Assembly: GCA_038087015.1 (NCBI GenBank)
Contig: JASBNA010000033.1
Coordinates: forward strand, 186,001 to 250,000
Direction: 5' to 3'
DNA from: Cerrena zonata
Taxonomy: Eukaryota > Basidiomycota > Agaricomycetes > Polyporales > Cerrenaceae
Length of the DNA: 64,000 nucleotides
Both the position numbers and the translations under genes were made by a program. Under the pieces are notes generated by a model. The model ran no database searches. It saw nothing but the letters and a program-made list of their open reading frames with translations, and was not told the DNA's origin. Shown in pieces: positions 10,612 through 19,931 of the stretch (position 1 is its first letter; each line of letters opens with the position of its first letter).

Positions 10612-10756
10612 TATATAGGGCTGAGATATACATAGATATATGTTAAGAGATATACCCATGTCACGTTAGATATAGATATATGTTAAGATATACTCATAGA
10701 TATATACTTAGATATACATAGATATAGATATATGTATAGATATACGTATAGATGTT
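10612..10756. repeat. GATATA/TATAGA-rich low-complexity tract
   Basis: Irregular tandem runs of AGATATA and ATAGATATA with two copies of ATATGTTAAGA. AT-rich, between the minisatellite and the SDH3 promoter elements. Confidence 0.75.
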
Positions 10757-10795
10757 AAGCGCTGATCTTATCTTCCCCTCAAAACCCGGTCCGTT

Positions 10796-10801
10796 CACGT
10801 G
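10796..10801. promoter_or_regulatory. Cbf1-type CACGTG site upstream of SDH3
   Basis: TTCACGTGAC context about 225 bp before the SDH3 ATG. Factor assignment is inferred. Confidence 0.45.
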
Positions 10802-10813
10802 ACCATTGAAGAT

Positions 10814-10826
10814 ACATCCGTACACC
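10814..10826. promoter_or_regulatory. Rap1/telomere-core-like site upstream of SDH3
   Basis: ACATCCGTACACC; its complement GGTGTACGGATGT equals the core shared by many Candida/Kluyveromyces telomere repeats and resembles the yeast RPG-box/Rap1 site. About 200 bp before the SDH3 start. Confidence 0.45.
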
Positions 10827-10873
10827 GGGGTTTTTGTGCTTACGTAATGGCGATCCGTAATTCCAAGCATCCG

Positions 10874-10878
10874 ATTGG
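10874..10878 (-). promoter_or_regulatory. Inverted CCAAT box upstream of SDH3
   Basis: ATTGG (CCAAT on the minus strand) about 150 bp before the SDH3 ATG. CCAAT boxes are bound by the HAP complex, which activates succinate dehydrogenase genes in yeasts. A HAP4-like gene is the next gene downstream of SDH3. Confidence 0.4.
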
Positions 10879-11024
10879 TTTACCGTCCGGGAGGCCGGGC
10901 GCTCCCCCGGTGGTACGGGTGTGGTGATACCCCCCACCAAAAAGTAAACTAAAAGAAAAAGAGCTAATGCGATTTAAGGAAAACCCATCTTGAAGTAATT
11001 TCTTTCTATAAACTAAGGTGTAAG

Positions 11025-11613
11025 ATGATTTCTCGTGTTGGTTTGGGTTTAGCAAGACGTATGTATTTGGTGTTTGTTGTTGTGGGTATTGTTTCAAGTT
11101 ATTTTTGATTTACTAACGTATTTAGCTGTTGGTCGTCAAGCTATTAGACAAAGAATTAATCCAATTTTATTAAGAAATATTTCAACTGTTAAAGCCAGTC
11201 ATGATCAAGAACAAGAAGTATTGGTTGCTCAACGTAAGAACCGTCCAACCTCTCCTCATTTAACCATTTATAAACCACAAATTACTATGATTTTATCATC
11301 ATTTCATAGAATCACCGGGGTTGCAATGGCTGGAGCATTCTATGCTTTAACTTGTGGATATGCAGCCACTTCAATTTTAGGAGTTCCCTTTGATTCAAGT
11401 GTACTTATCAGCACTTTTGCCGGATTATCTGTTTTCACTAAAGTTGGATTAAAAGCCGCCATGGCTTTCCCATTTGCTTTCCATAGTTTTAATGGTATTA
11501 GACATTTAATCTGGGATTTGGGTAAAGAATTAACCATTAAAGGGGTTTACAGAACTGGTTACGCAGTTCTTGGTCTTACTGCGGTCTTTGGTTCCTATTT
11601 AGCCTTTTTCTAA
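11025..11613 (+). CDS. SDH3: Succinate dehydrogenase cytochrome b560 subunit Sdh3, one intron
   Basis: Membrane anchor of mitochondrial complex II that carries heme b and the ubiquinone site. Coding exons are 11025-11058 and 11126-11613, giving 173 residues. Exon 1 encodes MISRVGLGLAR and the first base of a split codon; the join gives ARPVGRQA. The N-terminus is Arg-rich and likely a mitochondrial presequence. The family block RPTSPHLTIYKPQ is followed by SSFHRITGV with its quinone-site residues. Three membrane segments follow, with HSFNGIRHLIWDLG carrying the heme-associated His. An open frame starting at 11074 is produced by reading through the intron and lacks the true N-terminus. CCAAT, CACGTG and Rap1-like motifs lie upstream. 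Confidence 0.95.
11059..11125 (+). other. Spliceosomal intron in SDH3
   Basis: 67 nt. The 5' site is GTATGT, the branch site TACTAAC at 11111-11117, and the 3' site TAG. Only 8 bases separate branch site and 3' end, a short spacing. Confidence 0.93.
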
Positions 11614-11658
11614 TCTTATTTATTTATTAAATATATATATATAATTTATATAATTGAC

Positions 11659-13551
11659 TCATTTCAATTCATTATCATCAAATTCAAAACAAAAACATGG
11701 TGTATCATTAGTACAGAATCCACAATTTTTCTTTTTATTTGTAGTTTCATTAGTTAAATTTTGAAATATTTCATTTTGATCTTGAAAAAAATTATCTTGA
11801 TTAGCATTTTCTAAAATATCATGATCAAAATCAATAACGTCTTCTTCATTATAAATCTTTGAATTAATTGGTTTTAATAAATTGGGAGTGAATAAAACTC
11901 CTGGTGATGGATTCATTGGTGCTGGGGTGTTATTTAATGAGTTTATTGGTGATAACATCGTTGGACTAGGTTGTTTTGCTTCATTTTTAATCTTGGTCTT
12001 TTTCAATTTTTCAATCGATTTAACCTCTTGATTCTTCAAATACTTATATTTCGATTTTATCTTTAAATAATAATTAATTTGTTCTTCTAATATTTTATTT
12101 CCTTCAGTTTCATTTGTCGGTTCTATTTTATCCCCATTCAAATATTTTTTGGTAACACTATGAATTATATTGGAACTTTTGGTTAAATATGCAAGAAATT
12201 TATTTAAATCATTTATATTATTGATTTTTTCTAATTGTTCGTATGACGAGATCATCGATTGACTATTACTTATTGGTGTTGAAGGAGTAGGTGGTGATTC
12301 CATCGTCTTATTCCCATCGTTTAATGCATCAAACGTTATAACTCCATTTTGAACAAACCTTAATTCTTTGATTTGATTACTGATAACTTCAATATAATTA
12401 CGTATCAATTCTTGTTCTTTTAATTTACTAAGATAAGTCGATTGTAACTGAACAATATCATGTTTATCATTCGTTTTCTTTTTATTCCCAGTTTTATTTT
12501 TTTTATCTTCTTCAATAGCAGGTTCTTCCTTTGGCATCACCGCTTCTTTGGGCTCTTCCTTTTTAACCGATATCGAACTGATTGGCTTGGTGGCCACCTT
12601 TCCCATTAATGGAGTCACCGCGGATACTCTAATCGGTTGTGGTGGTGCTGCTGGTGGTGCTGCTGGTGTTGACACCTGCGCTGGGTCTTGTGCTTTGACT
12701 TGGGGTGGTGCTTGTGCTTGTACTTGGTCTTGTGCTTGTGCTTGATCTTGCGCTTTTACTTGGAGTGGTGCTTGCGTTGGTGCTTGAGGTGGTGCTTGAG
12801 GTGGTGCTTGAGGTGGTGCTTGTGCTTGTACTTGTGCTTGTGCTTGTACATGTGCTTGTGCTTGGGATGAATTGATCTTGGTATCGGGTCTTGGTCTTGG
12901 TTGATTGAGTAATGAACCATTCGAGTGATTGGGGTTGATAGGTATTGCAGGTTTACCCAAGTTGATTTTCTTAGGAGCTGAAATAGGCATTGCACATGTA
13001 GTTGGAGAAGCATTCAATGGAGGAGTTTGAGTCTTTTTCGATTTCACTTCCTCCTTCTTTCTTCCTACTTTTTTCTTAGGAGGACTTTTAGCTTGCAGGG
13101 ATTGAGGATTGAGTGAAGGAGACTTTGCAGCAGTCACAGGAGATGAGCTAGTGGGTTTTCTACCGGGTCTTGGTCTTGGAGGCAATACCCATTTTTTAGA
13201 GGTGTTTATGTTGAGGGACATGTCGGGTTTGAAAGAACACCTTGAATTGATATCAAAAGAAGATTTCTGATTTGAAATAGGTGCTGGAGCAATATTGGGT
13301 TTTGGTTTAATAGCAATAGCTGGAAATTTAGATGGTTGACATGGAGGTTTTATACCAATTTTTTGGTTATTCATATTGAGATTAATTTTTTGATTTGAAG
13401 ACAGCGATGCATTCATTTTAGATGCTTGATAGTTTATGCTTCCATTCATATTTTTAGCCTGATTTGATATTTTCCCATTCTCCGGTAGAGGTTTAATATC
13501 CTCAACCTTCGGTATATATGGAGGAGATGAGGATGTTTCTGTAGTCAGCAT
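11659..13551 (-). CDS. Hap4-like regulatory subunit of the CCAAT-binding HAP complex
   Basis: Predicted HAP-complex regulatory partner controlling respiration or iron-responsive genes. The ATG at 13551 gives 630 residues; the frame extends 12 codons further without an ATG. The Hap4L motif KKWVLPPRPRPGRKP lies at about residues 117-132 and is the HAP2/3/5-interaction signature. Then come a basic KKKVGRKKEEVK stretch, a Gln-Ala/Pro repeat (about 227-290) and a predicted coiled coil (about 380-420). The C-terminus is Cys-rich: CGFCTNDTPCFC, with cysteines 610, 613, 619 and 621, as in Hap43/HapX-type proteins. I see no bZIP basic region, so it fits the Hap41/Hap42/Hap4 type better than Hap43. The gene converges on SDH3. 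The exact orthologue is uncertain. Confidence 0.82.
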   Translation of the reverse strand: MLTTETSSSPPYIPKVEDIKPLPENGKISNQAKNMNGSINYQASKMNASLSSNQKINLNMNNQKIGIKPPCQPSKFPAIAIKPKPNIAPAPISNQKSSFDINSRCSFKPDMSLNINTSKKWVLPPRPRPGRKPTSSSPVTAAKSPSLNPQSLQAKSPPKKKVGRKKEEVKSKKTQTPPLNASPTTCAMPISAPKKINLGKPAIPINPNHSNGSLLNQPRPRPDTKINSSQAQAHVQAQAQVQAQAPPQAPPQAPPQAPTQAPLQVKAQDQAQAQDQVQAQAPPQVKAQDPAQVSTPAAPPAAPPQPIRVSAVTPLMGKVATKPISSISVKKEEPKEAVMPKEEPAIEEDKKNKTGNKKKTNDKHDIVQLQSTYLSKLKEQELIRNYIEVISNQIKELRFVQNGVITFDALNDGNKTMESPPTPSTPISNSQSMISSYEQLEKINNINDLNKFLAYLTKSSNIIHSVTKKYLNGDKIEPTNETEGNKILEEQINYYLKIKSKYKYLKNQEVKSIEKLKKTKIKNEAKQPSPTMLSPINSLNNTPAPMNPSPGVLFTPNLLKPINSKIYNEEDVIDFDHDILENANQDNFFQDQNEIFQNLTNETTNKKKNCGFCTNDTPCFCFEFDDNELK

Positions 13552-14179
13552 TATGGCCCATGCAACTGATCCATGCAAGAATATCAATCAACCCGAGATT
13601 AGATGTTATAATAAGTAACCTTAATCAAAAAAATAAAGTGAAAAATACAATAAAATGAAGAAAGACTGAAAAATTCTAAAGAAACCTAACAAAAAAAAAA
13701 AAAAAAAAAAAAAAGACAAGAAGAAAATTCGTAAAGCAATCGTAACTGATACTGATCAAGGAAATATATGGGTCTGTTAGTGGATATACTCAACTAGTCA
13801 TTAAACCTGATTTGATCTTGTTTTAAATAAATAACGTGAACGGTGTAAGCAACGTAAAAGAATAACTGATGATGTTATAATCTAATTAGCGTTCTTTTTT
13901 TTTTTTTGTTTTCTAATTGATTTTTATTTCCGCTATACGAATTTTTCAACGCACACTAAAAGCACACTAGTCAGTTTGTAGTTTGTGTGGGGGAATAATA
14001 CGGAAGGGAGGAAGCTAATATTCGAGACTAATATAATAAGTGAAATTATTTGGGTGATGTAACACTGCAAACAGCTTTGAGCATTGCAAAGGATCCGGGG
14101 ATTTTTGTACCGAATCTCACCGAATAAAATGGATCAACGGGTACGGGTATTCCCTTACAAGATACGTACTTATACACAT

Positions 14180-14272
14180 GTATGAATATATATATATATA
14201 TATATATGTATGTATATGTAGATGTATATACATTCATATGTATATATATATGGATATACAGATTCCATATAC
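14180..14272. repeat. TA/TATG/TATACA microsatellite
   Basis: Alternating purine-pyrimidine tract with a (TA)n core and TATG variants. Short open frames over it are repeat artefacts. Confidence 0.85.
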
Positions 14273-14348
14273 ATATACCCACCTGTAATCAAAATTGGAA
14301 TTGCTTTGTAGGAAAGGAACTGATTAGGTGCTTAAATGCGAGATTATT

Positions 14349-14400
14349 CGGATGTCTTCTTCTTTTTGGTGTACGGATGTCTTATGGTGATGTACGGATG
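14349..14400 (+). repeat. Degenerate telomere-repeat-like array (three CGGATG units)
   Basis: CGGATG occurs at 14349, 14374 and 14395 (spacings 25 and 21). The first two are followed by TCTT, and the last two are preceded by TGTA. The middle unit reads GGTGTACGGATGTCT, identical to the core of the 23-bp Candida albicans telomere repeat. Lies 80-130 bp upstream of HSK3. Could be interstitial telomeric sequence or Rap1-type promoter sites. Confidence 0.6.
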
Positions 14401-14478
14401 CAAAATTTGGGGATGGGGTTTGAATTAATGCAAAGGTTCAGGGAATTGTAAACACTAACAACTAGTGAAGCCAACAGG

Positions 14479-14718
14479 ATGAACAGAGAGTCACCATTTA
14501 TAGACCATGACGAGGAGAACAAGTCCACGTATAGCGATAAACAGCGCCATTTTAATAGTCTACAGCTAGAACTACAACGACTCCATCATAATATGGGAGA
14601 ATTTAATGAACTAATTAATGAAACCTCGAATCAATATAAATATATACAAAATTTGGCTATAATGCACGGATCTTTATTTATGGCTAGTAATACAGTGTTT
14701 GGACATGAAAATGAATAA
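14479..14718 (+). CDS. HSK3: DASH/Dam1 kinetochore complex subunit Hsk3
   Basis: A small subunit of the microtubule-coupling DASH ring at the outer kinetochore. The protein has 79 residues from ATG 14479. The family pattern is seen from residue 20 on: KQRHFNSLQLELQRLHHN, a heptad-like helix, then AIMHGSLFMAS, matching the HGSWL-type block near the end of yeast Hsk3. The 20-residue N-terminal extension is acidic and not conserved in what I recall of the family. It lies under 600 bp from SPC24, another kinetochore gene, with CMC1 between them. Short length limits certainty, but the pattern is specific. Confidence 0.82.
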   Translation: MNRESPFIDHDEENKSTYSDKQRHFNSLQLELQRLHHNMGEFNELINETSNQYKYIQNLAIMHGSLFMASNTVFGHENE

Positions 14719-14748
14719 CGTATATAAGTATTTACAAGTATTTAATGA

Positions 14749-15120
14749 TTAATTTTTCAGTTCTTGTTCCTTTTGTTTTCTATTTAATAATTCTTTATAC
14801 AATTTTTGTTTTTCAGCTTTTTCTTTAATGTAGATATCTCTTTCAATATCTAGATATTCCATTTTTTGATATTTAGCTACACAACCTAAGGATTCTTTAT
14901 TAATTGAATCACATTTCTTCATTCCTTCAACTGGATTTGAATAACTATTTGAACATTCAACGTATGCTTTAATTAAATCATCACATTTAGCAAAAGCCTT
15001 CTTTCTCCATCTTTCAAATATGATTTTCTCTTCTTTGGGCGTTATTAACCATGGAGGCAAGTTAGGATTAGTATTTAGCTCGACTTCTTCGAACGATTTC
15101 TTAGGTGGATATAAACTCAT
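14749..15120 (-). CDS. CMC1: Mitochondrial twin-CX9C copper protein Cmc1
   Basis: Cmc1 is an intermembrane-space protein needed for early Cox1/cytochrome c oxidase assembly. The 123-residue protein has two CX9C motifs, C46/C56 and C70/C80, forming the predicted helix-hairpin. The pre-motif block LPPWLITPKEE corresponds to the LPxWxLSPxEE of yeast Cmc1, and MEYLDIERDIYIKEK corresponds to the post-motif YLDxERDxxxxEK. The C-terminus is charged and helical. Convergent with HSK3; its start faces SPC24 across about 175 bp that include an A-tract. Confidence 0.92.
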   Translation of the reverse strand: MSLYPPKKSFEEVELNTNPNLPPWLITPKEEKIIFERWRKKAFAKCDDLIKAYVECSNSYSNPVEGMKKCDSINKESLGCVAKYQKMEYLDIERDIYIKEKAEKQKLYKELLNRKQKEQELKN

Positions 15121-15296
15121 GCTTGATGGGGGTTAGATTGGTTAAATCGAACGATAAAATTTTGTTCTCGCTATATATAAAAACTGTGAAAAAAAAAAAA
15201 AAATGCACGGGTTAAAAAAGCAAATCATAACAATCATAACAATCATAACAAGTTATCATACAAGTACAACAAGTTATTATAACGAGTTTTTAAACA

Positions 15297-15959
15297 ATGT
15301 TGGATGAAAAACCAGAGGATCTTATCCAGTCATCTATCGACTCATTTGAGATCGAGCCAGATATTCTCACGTTGAACCGAATCGAAGATACCATCAATAA
15401 GATATCACAAGAAAGAAGTCATAAAATATCGTTTCTACAGGAAGGTATAAAGAAATTAGAAAATGAATTGAAATCACTACAAGAAGAGTTAGAACTCTTG
15501 GGACTGTCGAATGGATTGAAAGAGACTTTGAATTCCTTGGGCGATTCGACATTAAGCAATGAAGAAGAACATGAAAATATCTTTAATATAATGAATAAAA
15601 AATCGATTGAAATTGATAATTTAAAATTATCATTAGCTAAAAAATTAAATGATTTGGAAAGTCATTTGAACTCTTTGAATATAACGAAAAATAATTTGAC
15701 AAATAAACAAGAAGAACTCATTAGTGAAAATGAAAAACTTATCGATAAAAATTTATTGAATAATTTTGATTCTAAAATTATGAAGATTAATTTATTCAAA
15801 AATTTAGGTATTTCAATTGAAAATGCCAACTTAAATGAAAACGATAAAATAGTCATTTATAACAAGCTAAGTGATTTAACTAGTATATTAACAGTGGATG
15901 ATAAGTATAGTGATTATTTCATTACAAATTATATTTGGGAAAGATTACCTGGTTTATAA
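15297..15959 (+). CDS. SPC24: Ndc80-complex kinetochore subunit Spc24
   Basis: Spc24 pairs with Spc25 to anchor the Ndc80 complex to the inner kinetochore. The ATG at 15297 gives 220 residues, about the size of the yeast protein (213). Residues about 40-150 are a heptad-rich coiled coil. The C-terminal globular part contains MKINLFKNLGISI, corresponding to the LKLYRSLG block, and ends NYIWERLPGL, matching the Spc24 ending KYIWERL. The acidic N-terminus fits the family. Intact. Confidence 0.9.
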   Translation: MLDEKPEDLIQSSIDSFEIEPDILTLNRIEDTINKISQERSHKISFLQEGIKKLENELKSLQEELELLGLSNGLKETLNSLGDSTLSNEEEHENIFNIMNKKSIEIDNLKLSLAKKLNDLESHLNSLNITKNNLTNKQEELISENEKLIDKNLLNNFDSKIMKINLFKNLGISIENANLNENDKIVIYNKLSDLTSILTVDDKYSDYFITNYIWERLPGL

Positions 15960-16005
15960 CATTTCGGTTTCTTTATATTATTATGTACATTAATTATTTA
16001 CAGGA

Positions 16006-16347
16006 TTAAAAGTATTTTGGATTCTCTCTAAAAGATTTCTTTGTCCATTTTGGAACTCTATGAAGCGATTTTCTATAACCTTTAACTTTCTTATCGAATG
16101 TAGTATATTTATCATGAGGAGTCATTTGTGACTCTTTAGGGAATTCAAATTTCAAATAATCAATTTTCTTATGGCCAGTTAAGGCTGTTCCTTCTGGTTT
16201 TAATGATTTATATAAAACTTCGATATTGGAATCCACTTGCTTCATTCTTTGTCTCAAACGGTATTTCTGCACCCCCGACATACGTGGAGCAAACTTCCAC
16301 AAGTACCCTCCGCTCTTGATAAGCGTAGCCTTGAATGCACCAAACAT
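16006..16347 (-). CDS. MRPL31: Mitochondrial large-subunit ribosomal protein mL60 (Mrpl31)
   Basis: A fungal-specific mitoribosome protein. The 113 residues start MFGAFKATLIKSGGYLWKFAPRMS, the family N-terminus (MFGPFK...GGxLWK...RMS). They finish with a basic block containing DKYTTFDKKVKGYRKSLHRV and PKWTKKSFRENPKYF, nearly colinear with the yeast protein. It is shorter than the yeast protein (about 131) through a shorter central linker. A GGTGTACGTG Rap1-like motif lies about 135 bp upstream. Confidence 0.95.
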   Translation of the reverse strand: MFGAFKATLIKSGGYLWKFAPRMSGVQKYRLRQRMKQVDSNIEVLYKSLKPEGTALTGHKKIDYLKFEFPKESQMTPHDKYTTFDKKVKGYRKSLHRVPKWTKKSFRENPKYF

Positions 16348-16482
16348 CTTGTATCAATAATTAAGTATATTCCAACAGTACTACTGAAAGATTGAAAAAG
16401 TAGGTGAAGTGAAAAAAAAAAAAAAAAAAAGAGGTTTCAGGAAAAGGGCGTGCCAAGTACAGAAATTAAAAAAATATCTATT

Positions 16483-16492
16483 GGTGTACGTG
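16483..16492 (+). promoter_or_regulatory. Rap1-like GGTGTACGTG motif upstream of MRPL31
   Basis: Single motif between divergent-side MRPL31 and the 3' end of the zinc-finger gene. It shares GGTGTAC with the telomere-like core. Function inferred. Confidence 0.35.
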
Positions 16493-16541
16493 TTTAGTTA
16501 TTAGATTAACATATTTTTTTTTGCAGCTAATAACTATATAT

Positions 16542-17476
16542 CTAAAAAACATCATTTGAGTCGTTTTTCTTTCTTCTCTTATTGCATTGAGAAGGGGTTG
16601 GATCACAGTGTAACTTCTTACAATGTCTTGTTAATGCATCTTTTCTATAAAAAATTCTAGCACAATTTTCGTCGTTGCAAACGTATAAAACCAGTAGGAA
16701 ACTTTTATATAGCTTTGGACTTATTTTATTTATTTCAGTTTTCTTATCTTCAATGTTTTTACGACAGTTTATATGAGATAAATGGGAATTCAAAATATGA
16801 ACTCTCAAATCCATTTTCTTTAAAAAACCAATTTTATTGAACACACATTTTTCATCAGGACAAAAATTATTTGGATCTAGTGAAAAATCATCTAAATGTT
16901 GAGCATATTCTTTTATTTGATTGAATTGGTTATCACAGTGATTACATCCAATTATTTTATTTATGTATTTGGGGACGTTCTTGAAATTTGATAACATTGA
17001 TATATTAGTTGTTTTTTTACCTTCGGTTATATATGGTTTGGGGAATTTATATCTTGAACCTTTCACCACGGGTGGTTGTGGGGTCGTTTGAGGTGTTAAA
17101 ATACTTATTGGTGTGTAATTGTTTTCTTTGATCTCGGTAGGAAGTAGATTTGGGGAATTACATGGTGATATTTCTTTCATTTCATATTGTTCTTCCATGC
17201 ATGGGAATAAGATTCCTAAGCCTGGCAAATCCACAAAGTTTGATGGGATTGGTAAAGCATTATCAGCCGGGATTTAGAATTTGTTTTATTCAATCCTAAT
17301 TTGATACTTAATTTAGAAGTATCTGGTACTCCATTGAAAATAAAATCATCAACCAAAGAGAATTCATCGATTAATTGATAGTTATATTCACCAATAAGTG
17401 AATTGAAAGAGCTTGTTGGTAGCTGATTATAAAAAGAATTATAAAAATCACTCTCATCATCTTTGAAAAAATCCAT
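16542..17476 (-). CDS. C2H2 zinc-finger protein, frameshifted
   Basis: Probable DNA-binding regulator; no specific orthologue recognised. The ATG at 17476 begins MDFFKDDESDFYNSFYNQL, an acidic Ser-rich region. The frame then changes near 17273-17276: the upstream frame runs into an unlikely tail, while the other frame reads IPADNALPIPSNFVDLPGLG into the rest. One missing A in an A-run explains it and restores about 311 residues. The C-terminal half has Cys/His units CNHCDNQF, a CxxxxC...HxxxxH unit containing CPDEKC, and a classical-like CNDENCARIFYRKDALTRH. It ends with a basic KRRKK patch. The position upstream of a 2.4-kb non-coding interval is notable. Confidence 0.75.
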
Positions 17477-17857
17477 TTTGCTAGGTTGTAAAGTGAAGTT
17501 TGTTGATACTACACAACTTTGAACTTGAAGCAATATGTTTTATATTTATAAATACTCGACATCTAACGAAGGAAGAAAGGTAACCACTATTAAAGTTTAT
17601 TTACTTATTTTATCAATCACAAGTTTCAAACTTGTTTTAAGGTATTGTTCTTTTCTTCTCCAGTTCCTTGCCTTTCACCTCAGTTTCCTGGGTGCTAATT
17701 TAAGCAACTAGCCACGTTACATCTTAGTATATCAACTTCGGTTAATCGTATTATCCTTATCATAACTCTCACGACATATCCACAGTTCAAAGGCCATTTT
17801 ATTGTTTAAGGGTAGAGAAAAATATTGTACATAAAGCCTAATCGGTTAAAAATAACA

Positions 17858-17925
17858 AAAACATCTTGTTTGAGTTAGTAAAATAATAAATCCATCTTGT
17901 TTAAGTAACTAAAATAATAAAATCT
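17858..17925 (+). repeat. Imperfect direct repeat, two copies
   Basis: Two adjacent copies of a unit with CATCTTGTTT, then GTTAGTAAAATAATAAA in the first copy and GTAACTAAAATAATAAA in the second. Non-coding. Confidence 0.75.
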
Positions 17926-19160
17926 CTGATTGTTCGGGTTCTTGTCAAAGTTCCGACTTGGAAGAGAATCCCACGTTCATTAGGCATAGACTATTGTTGA
18001 CCGGATTTACCTGCCTCGATTACAACAACAGTCACCCTAATGAGAACCCAAGCAATCGAGTATTGATTGACTATCGCAAGTATATCTGGTATCTAATCAA
18101 TACTCCATTAGCTCGAGTATCTGAGTGGATACGAAAAACTGCATATTGCCCGACGTGCTGTAACCCTGGGAAGAAATACGAGTTCTAGATTCTTAAACTT
18201 ACCAATTTTGCAATTGGCATATATCGATAATGTAAAAGGCAAAATCGCTTTTATTCATTTATTATAAATAAAGGATATATGAAGGATCGCATTAAACAAT
18301 TAATTGCATGCATCAATAAAGATTTTCTTCTCTTTTTTTCAATGGTCGATAGATGAAAATATCATGAAAAAATATAAAATATAAAAAATATAAAACTCCC
18401 TTAGGGGTTAACTAAGTATTCGACTGGTCCAGTGGAGTCTCTTAGATAAGGGACCCCCCTGCGGCGCCTCTTATTAGCTTGACAAGGGTATTTCTTGTTT
18501 TTAAGCGATTCCTTAGTGTATACTGCTTCACACTTCCGTTTTGGGCTCTTTGTTAAGAAGATTGAAAATAACCTCGCCTAACAGTTGAGAAATCCCAGTA
18601 CCCCAGGGGATCTTTATTTTTTGCACTGGTTGAAAAGGAGAAGCTAGTTGAAACAATATCGTATAGCACTCTTCAAACAGCTGGCTGTTTATTCGAATGT
18701 AATTCTTGTATAGGCGTATATATGAGTTGAAGGGTCGTGGAGATTATGGTTTTCATGCAAAAGTGATGTTTCGTAGATCTACAAACAATTCTTTGAAGGG
18801 TTTGAAACAAGTATTGTTGCCCACGTAAAGATTGATTTTCTTATTGTCATAAACGCCACTAATGTGTCTCTTATTGGGTTAGGTGGTCAGATCTCTCACC
18901 AAGTATATAGGCATAGTTTCACAACGGACCACAAGCAATAGGATATATACTAATAAATATTGGAGGTGGATTATTATAAAGATTGTTCTTGATTTGTAAT
19001 AAGCAGCAAAGTAAGTTTCTGATATCTATTCACTGAAATAAGTCCAGTATCTTTAAATAAACAATTGTCAATTTTGCTGCAAAATAAAAAATTTATAAAT
19101 GCGCTAACAATCATTCTTTAGTTCATGACAGCTGTGATAGCCATAGATCGATAGGTGTAG

Positions 19161-19277
19161 GTAGATAAATATATAGATAAATATATAGATAAATAGATAT
19201 AGATAAATAGATATAGATAAATAGATATAGATAAATAGATATAGATAAATAGATATAGATAAATAGATATAGATAAA
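19161..19277. repeat. Microsatellite of ATAGATATAGATAA units
   Basis: Tandem 14-bp units, preceded by shorter AGATAAATAT units. Open frames rich in Ile/Tyr/Leu across it are artefacts. Confidence 0.9.
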
Positions 19278-19931
19278 TATGTGAAAAATTAATAGGTCCC
19301 TCGGGTGCTTTGAGTCAAGCTTCTTGACCTCCGCTCGACTACTATAGGCGTATACGTTCATCTAAAGAGCATTTTGGATTGGTGAAATGAAAAGCAACCG
19401 CCGTTTTTACTAGCATCTATTTGTTGCATGCATAATTCTCACATCCGGTTAAACTCTTTGCATAGCTATAATCTAAACAAAATCAGCCTGAAAGCTATAA
19501 TTTTGAAACTTATTCATATAAACTGTCTTCAAAAACCATCCTGAGTCTCTTTTCGAAGGTCAAATCAGCCATTTAAAGATTTTTTCAAAAAAATGGAAAT
19601 TTTCTTTTACTTTATCTATTCGCTGGTATGTTAAACTAAAAATTTTATGAAAATGTCTACGGCCATATCCAGCATAAAGCATGATTACCCGTCCGATCAA
19701 TAATTATTAAGCTGCTGAGAGCGATGCTGAGTACGTTAGTGGGAGACCATAATGGAAACCATCGTGCTGTAGACTATTTTTTTTGCTCTATTCTTATCTA
19801 TACCACTTGAAATGCCTCATACTAGTTTTTCTTGTCATTGATAACACTTATCAGAGGAAAGTATTTCGCATCCTTCGACTACAAGTAGTACAACTATAAT
19901 AAATAAATAGATTAAAAAAAATAAGGCAAGA

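Larger units (their letters stand above)
10010..11024. other. Divergent intergenic region PIB2-SDH3
   Basis: About 1 kb between divergent starts. It holds a CTATGAA minisatellite, a GATATA-rich stretch, and an SDH3-proximal cluster of a CACGTG site, a Rap1/telomere-like motif and an inverted CCAAT box. A GC-rich patch lies at about 10880-10930. Confidence 0.7.
13552..14478. other. Divergent intergenic region HAP4-like - HSK3
   Basis: 927 bp. Contains poly(A) (13689-13714) and poly(T) tracts, a TA/TATG microsatellite and, 80-130 bp before HSK3, a telomere-repeat-like array. A CACTAAC-AACTAG sequence at about 14454-14466 resembles a branch site and 3' splice site, so a leader intron in HSK3 is possible but has no clear 5' site. 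Confidence 0.6.
17477..19931. other. 2.45-kb non-coding interval
   Basis: Upstream of the zinc-finger gene and downstream of the permease. It holds an imperfect 34-bp direct repeat (17858-17925), a 76-codon open frame without ATG (17958-18188) and a GATATAGATAAATA microsatellite. No tRNA or snRNA was recognised. Confidence 0.6.

Noticed and set aside
14454..14466. Leader intron in HSK3
   Set aside because: CACTAAC plus AACTAG resembles a branch/3' site but no convincing 5' site; not annotated.
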